Assembly (NCBI GenBank): GCA_910586425.1
Contig: CAJUHL010000093.1
Location: forward strand, 1 to 5,972
Length of the DNA stretch: 5,972 bases
Reading direction: 5' to 3'
Source: an uncultured Bacilli bacterium
GTDB taxonomy: Bacteria; Bacillota_I; Bacilli_A; RF39; UBA660
Shown: positions 1 through 5,972 of the stretch, one piece after another
Numbering within the stretch: position 1 is the stretch's first letter
Layout: each line of letters starts with the position of its first letter
The notes under the pieces: model-generated
What the model was told of the DNA's origin: nothing
The model's input: the letters and a program-made list of their open reading frames with translations, nothing else
Database searches by the model: none
Program-made: the position numbers and the translations under genes

Positions 1-50
1 GGGGCGTGGCTGTGGGGATCATTACCCGGATTATCCGGCAGAATCTGTGA
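1..50 (+). CDS. Possible 3' end of an unknown plus-strand gene (partial)
   Basis: Reading from base 3, the plus strand gives 15 open codons (GVAVGIITRIIRQNL) and then TGA at 48-50. The stretch is clearly more GC-rich than everything to its right, and an inverted repeat that could act as a terminator begins eight bases after the stop. Both fit the tail of a gene belonging to the flanking genome. The peptide is too short to assign to a family. Another frame (from base 1) stays open until TGA at about 91-93, so the frame choice rests only on the position of the stop before the hairpin and on composition. Whether this is coding at all is uncertain. Confidence 0.3.
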   Translation, partial: GVAVGIITRIIRQNL

Positions 51-57
51 TATTTTA

Positions 58-123
58 TATAAGACAAGGTCATTGTAACATTATTGTTTTTTGATAACTT
101 AATGTTGCAATGACCTTCTTATA
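58..123. terminator. Long inverted repeat, probable (bi)directional terminator after cap14
   Basis: Arms 66-83 and 100-117 pair over 18 positions with one exception, which is a G.U wobble in a plus-strand RNA and an A.C mismatch in a minus-strand RNA. After a two-base bulge (64-65) the pairing continues for six more base pairs (58-63 with 118-123). The loop is 16 bases (84-99). It starts 15 bases past the cap14 stop and eight bases past the putative stop at 50, as expected between convergent genes. Neither side has a clean run of U after the stem, so it is not a textbook intrinsic terminator. It could also be a processing hairpin or a remnant of a small inverted-repeat element. Confidence 0.55.
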
Positions 124-137
124 CTTTATGATTACAC

Positions 138-1139
138 TCACGGAATTATTACGGCATCCGAACCATTTCTTTTCATATCAATTCCCCATATATATTTTCC
201 GTTATCATAGTGATAAACAATAACATTAGGGTCATGTTGAGAACTGAACCCTGCACCTAAAAAAAATGTAAAAGCTACTGATGATGAGATTACCATATGA
301 ATACATTGAATATCATATTTCTTAACGATTTCTCTTATTTTTGATAAAATTTGCTTTCGAAGATTTTCCGCTTGTGCATAATTTCCAATTATATCAAATT
401 CTAAAGTTTGAAGTTGAAATCTAATAATATGACATTTCGTATCTGTGATAGAGGCTATCTCTATGTTTTTAATTTCTAATGATGTAGATATTGCAACAAT
501 CAAATTATTTGATTTACAACTTTTATTTTCTTCTTGTATCTCTCTAAAACTTGTTTCCCATTTTGTATCTGCAGAAGTATCCCACTCTTCAAAGTTTGCA
601 CTATTATTATGCGCTCTGTGAAACAAATGTATTTCTTGCTGATCCCCATACATATATCCGGCTCTAAAAACTAGCGGAGTATGAGCTATTCCATAGTAAC
701 TATGTATCCCTTTTGTAGCAGTAAAATCTTTTATTGCTGAATCCTGTTCTGTAATAATCTGATGAAGATCATTAGGGTAAGAATACCCTACAATGTCTAA
801 ATTCTCTTCCTTTATATAATATTCTTTTTTTACATTAGGAGATAGCGGAGCCATTCCGTGTGCTAATGATACATGACACAGAACATTCATTCGTTTCTTC
901 CATGCAAATAATATTATAGATATTACCAATAAGACTCCAATTGGAAAACTTATTCTTTGTAAAGCCATCAAATATTTCTCGGGTACAAAAGCCACTATAG
1001 TATTATAAATTGCTGATACCTCTCCAATTTCTATTTTCTTTAAATTTTCACCTGTTCCAAGCGAAATTAAAAATAAAATAAGAAGTAGTGTAAAAATCAA
1101 ATAATAATACTTTTTGTATAGTTTACATAATTGTTCCAT
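138..1139 (-). CDS. cap14: CBASS effector: two-TM SAVED-domain protein (Cap14-like)
   Basis: A 333-residue predicted inner-membrane protein and the likely killing effector of the CBASS operon. Two hydrophobic helices lie at about residues 12-28 and 64-80. Lys-Lys precedes the first and Lys-Lys-Arg (81-83) follows the second, which predicts both termini in the cytoplasm and a loop of about 35 residues outside. The rest resembles a SAVED domain, a fused pair of CARF-like folds that senses cyclic oligonucleotides. Its C-terminal signature is the strand-turn 'IHMVISSSVAFTFFLGAG' (280-297) followed by 'VYHYDNGKYIWGIDM' (308-322). Known Cap14 proteins join TM helices to SAVED and disrupt the membrane when ligand binds; that activity is inferred here. 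The ATG start overlaps the end of cap3 by 17 bases, with AGGAG (plus coordinates 1152-1156) about 12 bases upstream. The membrane-SAVED layout is clear, but the SAVED call rests on motif resemblance rather than a profile search. Confidence 0.85.
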   Translation of the reverse strand: MEQLCKLYKKYYYLIFTLLLILFLISLGTGENLKKIEIGEVSAIYNTIVAFVPEKYLMALQRISFPIGVLLVISIILFAWKKRMNVLCHVSLAHGMAPLSPNVKKEYYIKEENLDIVGYSYPNDLHQIITEQDSAIKDFTATKGIHSYYGIAHTPLVFRAGYMYGDQQEIHLFHRAHNNSANFEEWDTSADTKWETSFREIQEENKSCKSNNLIVAISTSLEIKNIEIASITDTKCHIIRFQLQTLEFDIIGNYAQAENLRKQILSKIREIVKKYDIQCIHMVISSSVAFTFFLGAGFSSQHDPNVIVYHYDNGKYIWGIDMKRNGSDAVIIP

Positions 1140-1620
1140 TATTATCCCACTCTCCTACTTTCTGTATCTTTCTGTCTTCAGTCATCCATATTCCAGAACA
1201 CATAGTTCCAATTATTATAAAAAATTGTTGGTTGAAATTATGCTGTCTCTTAGAGATATTTTTCCAGTTATTACAATCTATGAGTGATGGTATTGGTCTG
1301 CGTTGATTATGGGTATGCCATTCTCCCAAATAACTTTTCTTATATCCAGATTGTTCCCATAGCCTATCCATTATTTCTTGATGACCCGTTTCTTTACGAA
1401 TGAATCTATACCGACCACAAATATCATCTATTTGCGGCCATGTTATATTTGTTATCCTAAGAGCACTTTCTGAGGAATCATAATATCCTATTATGATTCC
1501 TCCAGACTCCAGTTTGAATTGCCTCTGTTTCTGATAGTTGCTAATTTCTAATAAAATATTTTCTTCTATATAAATAGCCATGCTGGGGGTCTTGATTCTT
1601 AATCCTGTTTTTCTGAGCAT
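1123..1620 (-). CDS. cap3: Cap3, JAB/JAMM-family isopeptidase of type II CBASS
   Basis: A 165-residue zinc metallopeptidase of the JAB/MPN fold. In type II CBASS it removes CD-NTase from proteins to which Cap2 has attached it. The JAMM active site is complete: Glu in 'ESGGIIIGY' (residue 38 from the chosen start), then 'GEWHTH' with zinc histidines 102 and 104, Pro-Ser at 111-112 and zinc Asp 115. The residue after the second His is Asn rather than the usual Pro. The chosen start is the ATG at 1620, which has AAAGG eight bases upstream. A GTG three codons earlier (1629) lies inside that Shine-Dalgarno sequence and is less likely. A later in-frame ATG (1581) has no visible ribosome site. The gene overlaps the 3' end of cap2 by 22 bases and the start of cap14 by 17, which indicates translational coupling. 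The short length is normal for stand-alone Cap3. Confidence 0.93.
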   Translation of the reverse strand: MLRKTGLRIKTPSMAIYIEENILLEISNYQKQRQFKLESGGIIIGYYDSSESALRITNITWPQIDDICGRYRFIRKETGHQEIMDRLWEQSGYKKSYLGEWHTHNQRRPIPSLIDCNNWKNISKRQHNFNQQFFIIIGTMCSGIWMTEDRKIQKVGEWDNNGTIM

Positions 1621-3320
1621 ATAGGGCACCTTTCATTTATGGGTATATTTTTCCTTGTGATACTGCAATAACTTTGACCGCTAATATGCTCATAATATTC
1701 TGAAACTTCAAACCCATTATTTATCAAATTATCTTCCGAGCCAATCCATGATATAAGAGTACTTTCCTTGCACTGTCCAGTCAAAACTTCCAATGACAAA
1801 CGAACTGTTAGAAGTGCTGTTTGCTGGCTATCCAAAGCACTATATTCCACAAATGATCCAGCACATCCTGATAGACTCTTTTTAAAATTCTGACCTGGTG
1901 CAACAAGACTAGCTCTGAAAGGAACAAGATCACTAGAGATCAAATCTGTATACATACATCTCAAGCAGCCACCAGAGGAATTGTTTATTGCAATAACATG
2001 TCCACCAATACCATAAGGTTCATTAAAGCAGACAACAAATGGAACATTTACATTTTTATCATATAAAATTCTGTTAAGCTCTAGATTAACTGTTGGTTCG
2101 CCCAATGCTGAAATGATTAAATCATAGTTTTTTAGACGCTGTACATCTCGTATAAAGCTTTCTACACTACGGTCTATAAAATTCAATGAATCTATTTCGA
2201 CATATGGATATTGCTTTTCCAAAAATTCCTTTACTAAATCTGCCTTATTTTTTCTCTTTGTAGCAACATCAAAGCCCAAAAGATGTCGGTATACATTTTC
2301 AACACTCAAAATGTCTTTGTCTAAAATATCAAGCTTGCAAATTCCTGATTGACAAAGATTACTAGCAACATAACTGCCTACTGAGCCACAGCCTAATAAA
2401 AGAACCGATTTCTCAGCCAGATTTATATTTTCGCCACACCGCTTTAAAAGAAAATTATAATCTATGGGTCTGGTTGTCACAGGCGTAACTGTGCAATTAA
2501 TCATTTTTTCTATTTTTCTAAATTGACTATTCTTACAGAAAATATGAAATGATACAATAATGTCCTGGTTTTCTGAAGGAATTGATAATATTAAAAACTG
2601 GTTAAATATACGTCTCTTTCTAGTCAGAAAAAGATTAAATGCTTTTTTCTGGCTACTTGTAATATTTTTTGTTATAAAATTTCTTAACCACTTCCAAGTA
2701 TACATCTTTTGTATTGGTGGAATACAAAATGAACGCAATCGTATTAGCAGGCAATCAATATTTGATTTTCTTTCCAGAGACACTCCAAAATTATTTTTTA
2801 ACAAGCACTCAGAATCCACAATATTCTCTGAAACAAGCAATCTGTTTTCGGCTCGAACTACTGATAAATTTTGATATTCTTTTCCCATACATGAAGAAAG
2901 ATTTGTGTATAATATCATCTTTGATACTTCTGCCCAATAAGCATTAAATTCCCGCGCAACTTCTGTCTTGTATTCGTAACTTTCCGGATCAATACATAAT
3001 ATATCTACGGCTCTATCAAAAGCATCTAATAACATCTGATCTGGCATATCAGTCTGTATCAAGAGAGATGAATCATCAAAGAGACAAATCTTCCCTGCAT
3101 TATCAACATGAGGATAAAACCGTTGTGCATTTTCTATACTGAAAATAGGAAACTCCAAAGGAAAATAGTTGGAGAAGTCTATTTTTAAAACTAATTTTTC
3201 ATTTGGCAATACTATAGTTCCTTGAAATACTGTCGATTGTTTCGGCAGTATTTCAAAGAAAACATGTCTCTCATAATTTAGTTTACCTATAAGATTTTCT
3301 AACTGTGCGATTTCCATCAT
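1599..3320 (-). CDS. cap2: Cap2, E2-E1 fusion ligase of type II CBASS
   Basis: A 573-residue ubiquitin-transfer-like enzyme, which in studied systems adenylates the C-terminus of the CD-NTase and passes it through cysteines to target proteins. Residues 1-110 form an E2-like domain: 'NYFPLEFPIFSI' leads to 'HVDNAGKICLFD', giving a probable E2 catalytic Cys79. A poorly conserved linker (about 110-300) follows. From about 303 there is a ThiF/MoeB-type E1 domain: nucleotide loop 'LLLGCGSVGS' (307-316), 'LDKDILSVENVYRH' (333-346) with Asn342 and Arg345, and a probable E1 catalytic Cys486 in 'SGCAGSFVEYSA'. Two CxxC pairs (452/455 and 565/568) probably hold a structural zinc. The ATG overlaps the CD-NTase stop as ATGA; a second ATG follows immediately, so the start could be one codon later. 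No strong Shine-Dalgarno is visible, so coupling to the upstream gene is likely. Confidence 0.95.
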   Translation of the reverse strand: MMEIAQLENLIGKLNYERHVFFEILPKQSTVFQGTIVLPNEKLVLKIDFSNYFPLEFPIFSIENAQRFYPHVDNAGKICLFDDSSLLIQTDMPDQMLLDAFDRAVDILCIDPESYEYKTEVAREFNAYWAEVSKMILYTNLSSCMGKEYQNLSVVRAENRLLVSENIVDSECLLKNNFGVSLERKSNIDCLLIRLRSFCIPPIQKMYTWKWLRNFITKNITSSQKKAFNLFLTRKRRIFNQFLILSIPSENQDIIVSFHIFCKNSQFRKIEKMINCTVTPVTTRPIDYNFLLKRCGENINLAEKSVLLLGCGSVGSYVASNLCQSGICKLDILDKDILSVENVYRHLLGFDVATKRKNKADLVKEFLEKQYPYVEIDSLNFIDRSVESFIRDVQRLKNYDLIISALGEPTVNLELNRILYDKNVNVPFVVCFNEPYGIGGHVIAINNSSGGCLRCMYTDLISSDLVPFRASLVAPGQNFKKSLSGCAGSFVEYSALDSQQTALLTVRLSLEVLTGQCKESTLISWIGSEDNLINNGFEVSEYYEHISGQSYCSITRKNIPINERCPICSEKQD

Positions 3321-4327
3321 GCTGATTCAGACGTTCCTACATAGCTGCGATCTACAGCAGCAGGAAATGCCTCTCCAAAAATATCAATCATAAGTTGACA
3401 AACTTCTGACTTCTTGCTTTTCCCCTCTGCTTCTGTGAGTTTTGAATACATTGCAGAAATCTGGTTATAAAAATTATTCATTTGCTTGTTCGACATCTTT
3501 TCAAATAAATTATTTCCTGGTTGAACTGGTAATGATTGTGTTATTGTTCGATAAAAACATCCATCATCACTATCCCATGTAAGATTAAAAGCATTTTGGA
3601 TATTATTAACTAATCTTTTCAGCGCCTTAAAATCATCATACGCCTTTTTATTTGTCAAAAAATCCTTTGAATAATACGGCGTAAAGTAACTACATGCTAA
3701 TGCTGTCAGTGCAATCCCTGTTGGAGCATTATTCCCAGAAGTAATAAAATGCTGGTTCTTCCATTTTTTCATATAGCGTACAACACGCCTAAACTGCGCT
3801 CTATCATCTGAATCATCATATAATGAATTCAGATAATTTAATAACTCTTGCGGATCAGATAATTGCCAGATACGATATTCTTCTGTGGAATATTCCTTCC
3901 CTTTCGCAATGTACATTTGCTTGTCCGCATTATTGGCTGCATAAACCGCAAAATCGACATGATATATCGGTTCTTTGTCTTTTTGGTATGTAACAGTAAC
4001 GCAAGACCTCCGTATCTTTACACTTTTTGTATGACCGTCTAAAGCATCCTTTACCCACTGCTTTACTTGAACCGGATCCGAATAATCATCATGGTCTATA
4101 TCAAACTTCAAACCTACATCAATATCAAAATCCCCATCGTCTGGCTTGATCCCTGTCCCCATAGCATAACTTCCCTGATTAAAAGTTGTAAAAGATGCTG
4201 CTTTATCAGAAATATTCTTCCTCAGTTTATTTAATAGAATATCACGCTTATTGCGCAATTCTTGATTTTCTTCCGAAAGTTTAATTTTGTCGTGAAAAGT
4301 AAGAAATTCTGATTGAACATTTACCAT
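3317..4327 (-). CDS. CBASS CD-NTase (cGAS/DncV-like nucleotidyltransferase)
   Basis: A 336-residue cytoplasmic oligonucleotide cyclase, the signal-producing enzyme of the operon. It shows the polymerase-beta-type nucleotidyltransferase core: 'QGSYAMGTGIKPDDGD' with Gly-Ser at 52-53, the metal-binding pair Asp68/Asp70 in 'FDIDVGL', and the third acidic residue Asp125 in 'YHVDFAVY'. A helical C-terminal part follows ('RRVVRYMKKWKNQH', 180-193, then 'GNNAPTGIALTALACSYF'). The chosen start is the ATG at 4327, eleven bases after a perfect AGGAGG; the longer GTG start at 4348 would place the ribosome site inside the coding sequence. The protein ends in 'GTSESA', a flexible tail with a small last residue, as expected for a Cap2 substrate. 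It is first in the operon, with its own promoter at 4393-4421. I cannot place the clade or name the product; the SAVED effector suggests a cyclic trinucleotide. Confidence 0.95.
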   Translation of the reverse strand: MVNVQSEFLTFHDKIKLSEENQELRNKRDILLNKLRKNISDKAASFTTFNQGSYAMGTGIKPDDGDFDIDVGLKFDIDHDDYSDPVQVKQWVKDALDGHTKSVKIRRSCVTVTYQKDKEPIYHVDFAVYAANNADKQMYIAKGKEYSTEEYRIWQLSDPQELLNYLNSLYDDSDDRAQFRRVVRYMKKWKNQHFITSGNNAPTGIALTALACSYFTPYYSKDFLTNKKAYDDFKALKRLVNNIQNAFNLTWDSDDGCFYRTITQSLPVQPGNNLFEKMSNKQMNNFYNQISAMYSKLTEAEGKSKKSEVCQLMIDIFGEAFPAAVDRSYVGTSESA

Positions 4328-4338
4328 ATGTTTTGTTA

Positions 4339-4344
4339 CCTCCT
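4339..4344 (-). promoter_or_regulatory. Ribosome binding site of the CD-NTase gene
   Basis: A perfect AGGAGG on the minus strand, 11 bases before the ATG at 4327. It decides the start: the in-frame GTG at 4348 lies upstream of it and would translate through it. Confidence 0.75.
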
Positions 4345-4392
4345 GCACATAAAATATATTGGCACTCGTTGCCGTTGTTTGCTAACAATCCA

Positions 4393-4421
4393 ATCATATC
4401 ATGCTTTTTCCAATATTTCAA
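4393..4421 (-). promoter_or_regulatory. Sigma-A-type promoter of the CBASS operon
   Basis: On the minus strand TTGAAA (plus coordinates 4416-4421), a 17-base spacer and TATGAT (4393-4398), with TG one base before the -10 hexamer (extended -10). Transcription would start near 4386, giving an untranslated leader of about 60 bases before the ATG at 4327. The leader contains a small 4-bp hairpin (4361-4364 with 4370-4373), too weak to call a regulator site. No other promoter is apparent inside the overlapping four-gene run. Confidence 0.7.
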
Positions 4422-4473
4422 CATATTTTTTATCTGTATTCGTAATTTTTTCGCAAATAAAAGAAAAACATTC

Positions 4474-4501
4474 TTGATTATTTTGTTTTTTGTGGTATAA
4501 T
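4474..4501 (+). promoter_or_regulatory. Promoter of the divergent ATPase gene
   Basis: TTGATT (4474-4479), a 16-base spacer and a perfect TATAAT (4496-4501) preceded by TGG, making an extended -10. The expected start point is about 4508, which coincides with the first base of the Shine-Dalgarno GGAGGT (4508-4513). The leader would be only about 13 bases. The -35 box lies 52 bases from the -35 box of the opposing CBASS promoter, so one regulator bound between them could affect both. Confidence 0.7.
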
Positions 4502-4520
4502 GATAGTGGAGGTATATACC

Positions 4521-5849
4521 ATGTTTGAATATATAAGACTAAAAAACTTCAAATCTTTTGGAGATATAGAATTTAATCTTCTTGACAAAAAGGGAAATCC
4601 TAAAAGGTTGATTTTACTATATGGTGAAAATGGCATTGGCAAATCAAACTTAGCCTCTGCTTTTTTTATGTTATCTGAGACCTTGAGAACTATGGATGTT
4701 AGAGATATCATGCAATCAATCCTTTCTGAAGAACCGGATTCATTAAGCAATGAAGAATTTGCACGTTTTTTTAAAATGCGATATAAGGATATTGAAACAT
4801 TGATTCGTGAGAATAAAATGGTTGCTTCTGAAGATTCCATGTCTATGGAATTCGGCTTCCGTATACATGAAAAGAGTGGTCGTTATTTATTAGAGACTAA
4901 TGATTCCCAAATTATACATGAACGCTTAGAATACATTCTTACTAAAAATAAGGGGGTATACTTTGATATTACTCCAGAACAAATTACTATTAGTCCCAAA
5001 ATATTTCTTGAAAAAAGTGCATATCAAGAAATTAAATTAGCTTGCTCTAAATACTGGGGAAAACATTCTCTGCTTTCTATTTTAATGCATGAATCTGAAG
5101 ATAAAGCAGATGAATATATCAAGGAGCAATTAACCGACAATTTTGATTATATCATGGAATTTCTTTCTCGGATATCTTGTAAGGTCAAATTTGGCAGTCG
5201 TCAGGAAAGAGGTATTATTGGATTGCCACATGAAATATTTGGTGATTTTGATGAAGGTACTATTTCTAAAGAAGATGAAATTTTATTAGATAGAAGCGAA
5301 GCCATGCTAAACATCTTTTTCAAAAGTACAAATCGGGATATTAAAAAGGTATTTTACAAACGTACTGCTAAAGAAAATACTATTCACTATCAGCTAATGC
5401 AAACAAAGTTGATAGCTGGACATGAAAGATCAATAGAATTTTCTATGGAGTCAACGGGTACACAGTCCCTTTTACAATTACTGCCATTTATGCTTGTGGT
5501 CGTTAAAGGCTCTGTTGCAATAATTGACGAATTTGACACTGGTGTACATGATTTATTGGTACAGAGCCTTGTAAACTCTCTTTATGAAAATCTCTCAGGT
5601 CAGTTAATTATGACTACACATAATACCCTGCTTATGGAATCTGGACTTCCAAAGGAATGCATTTATGTGATAAATGAATTAGAAGATGGGGATAAAGAAA
5701 TACAATGTATAACCTATTATGATAATAAAATTCATGTGAATACCAACATCAGAGATCAATACATGAGTGGAAAATATCAAGGCATCCCAGAACCAATAGC
5801 TATAAATTTTGTTTCACTTTTATCTACATTAGGTTTAAAGACTAACTAA
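4521..5849 (+). CDS. ABC/SMC-type ATPase of the AAA15 (COG1106-like) group, role unknown
   Basis: A 442-residue soluble ATPase related in layout to ATPases of several phage-defence systems (RloA, OLD-like and AbiL-type proteins). The N-terminus 'YIRLKNFKSFGDIEF' is the usual opening of this group. Walker A is 'GENGIGKS' (35-42). The middle, about 55-290, is a charged helical insertion. An ABC-like signature 'ESTGTQSLLQLLPF' follows at 310-323, then Walker B 'VAIIDEFDTG' (332-341, Asp336/Glu337) and the switch histidine in 'TTHNTLL' (His367). The C-terminus ends soon after with 'YMSGKYQGIP' (414-423). There is no TOPRIM or other nuclease domain. The start is the ATG at 4521, with GGAGGT seven bases upstream; an in-frame ATG at 4500 overlaps the -10 box and is unlikely. 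The gene diverges from CBASS and is followed by only about 70 bases before a tRNA, so no partner gene is present on that side. Confidence 0.88.
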   Translation: MFEYIRLKNFKSFGDIEFNLLDKKGNPKRLILLYGENGIGKSNLASAFFMLSETLRTMDVRDIMQSILSEEPDSLSNEEFARFFKMRYKDIETLIRENKMVASEDSMSMEFGFRIHEKSGRYLLETNDSQIIHERLEYILTKNKGVYFDITPEQITISPKIFLEKSAYQEIKLACSKYWGKHSLLSILMHESEDKADEYIKEQLTDNFDYIMEFLSRISCKVKFGSRQERGIIGLPHEIFGDFDEGTISKEDEILLDRSEAMLNIFFKSTNRDIKKVFYKRTAKENTIHYQLMQTKLIAGHERSIEFSMESTGTQSLLQLLPFMLVVVKGSVAIIDEFDTGVHDLLVQSLVNSLYENLSGQLIMTTHNTLLMESGLPKECIYVINELEDGDKEIQCITYYDNKIHVNTNIRDQYMSGKYQGIPEPIAINFVSLLSTLGLKTN

Positions 5850-5919
5850 TAAGATTTTTCTTGAAAACTTGATAGTACAATCTCTTTTGCAGAAAATAGT
5901 AGAAAAATTGATGTCAGAG

Positions 5920-5972
5920 CGTTTGCGGAAGGATTCGAACCTTCGGTGCGTTGCCGCACACCACCTTAGCAG
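5920..5972 (-). tRNA. tRNA-Ser(GCU), 3' part only, runs off the window
   Basis: Read on the minus strand, the window begins in the anticodon loop CTGCTAA (anticodon GCU) and continues with the 3' side of the anticodon stem GGTGG. A long variable arm (GTGCG, loop GCAA, CGCAC) marks a class II tRNA. The T arm is perfect (GAAGG, TTCGAAT, CCTTC), followed by the 3' acceptor strand CGCAAAC (5921-5927) and discriminator G at 5920. CCA is not encoded. The 5' half, D arm and intact acceptor pairing lie beyond 5972 and cannot be checked. A short T-rich stretch follows its 3' end. The gene converges with the ATPase gene. Confidence 0.9.

Noticed and set aside
2560..2947. Two overlapping plus-strand open frames (104 and 77 codons) opposite cap2
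   Set aside because: They lie entirely antisense to a well-supported Cap2 gene, have no family motifs, and are explained by the AT-rich complement of its linker region.
4328..4348. GTG start for the CD-NTase, seven codons upstream
   Set aside because: The perfect AGGAGG would be inside the coding sequence; the ATG at 4327 has that site correctly upstream.
4361..4373. Small inverted repeat (ggca/tgcc) in the CBASS leader as an operator or attenuator
   Set aside because: Only four base pairs with a five-base loop, likely by chance.
4500..4520. ATG start for the ATPase, seven codons upstream
   Set aside because: It overlaps the TATAAT box and precedes the Shine-Dalgarno; the family N-terminus begins naturally at the ATG at 4521.
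4478..4840. Minus-strand open frame of 120 codons
   Set aside because: It is antisense to the ATPase N-terminus, covering the complement of its Walker A, and shows no recognisable domain.
5850..5919. Partner gene or terminator between the ATPase and the tRNA
   Set aside because: The gap is 70 bases, has no open frame of useful size and no convincing stem with a T run on the plus strand.
5920..5944. Attachment-site duplicate of the tRNA 3' end elsewhere in the window
   Set aside because: I saw no second copy on either strand within the window, so no att repeat is annotated.
1..5972. CRISPR array, transposase or riboswitch
   Set aside because: No regularly spaced direct repeats, no transposase-like coding sequence and no recognisable leader structure were found.

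Overview
The window is AT-rich (about one third G+C by eye) and has strong AGGAGG-type ribosome binding sites, consensus sigma-A-like promoters and a tRNA without an encoded CCA. This suggests a Firmicute, probably a gut Clostridia/Lachnospiraceae-type genome, but no gene here fixes the species. The main content is a complete type II CBASS anti-phage defence operon on the minus strand, with a divergent ABC-type ATPase gene beside it and the 3' half of a tRNA-Ser at the right edge.

Layout: bases 1-50 are visibly more GC-rich and may hold the last codons of a plus-strand gene. A long inverted repeat at 58-123 follows and probably terminates transcription from one or both sides. From 4327 down to 138 run four tightly overlapping minus-strand genes in the order CD-NTase, cap2 (E2-E1 fusion), cap3 (JAB/JAMM peptidase) and a 2TM-SAVED effector (cap14-like). 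A 193-bp intergenic region (4328-4520) carries two back-to-back promoters, one for the CBASS operon and one for a plus-strand ATPase (4521-5849) of the AAA15/COG1106-like, SMC/ABC-type group. A tRNA-Ser(GCU) on the minus strand starts its 3' end at 5920 and runs off the window.

How the genes probably work together: by analogy with characterised type II CBASS, Cap2 attaches the C-terminus of the CD-NTase to cellular targets and so primes it, and Cap3 cuts these conjugates. On infection the CD-NTase makes a cyclic oligonucleotide. The SAVED domain of the last protein binds it, and the two-helix membrane module then damages the inner membrane and kills or arrests the cell. The nucleotide made is not readable from the sequence; other SAVED effectors mostly respond to cyclic trinucleotides.

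The least explained part is the divergent ATPase. It has intact nucleotide-binding motifs but no nuclease domain, and no partner gene follows it before the tRNA. It may be an orphan of a second defence system, an accessory or regulator of the CBASS operon, or a stand-alone gene. Its position next to the 3' end of a tRNA fits a defence island in a tRNA integration hotspot.
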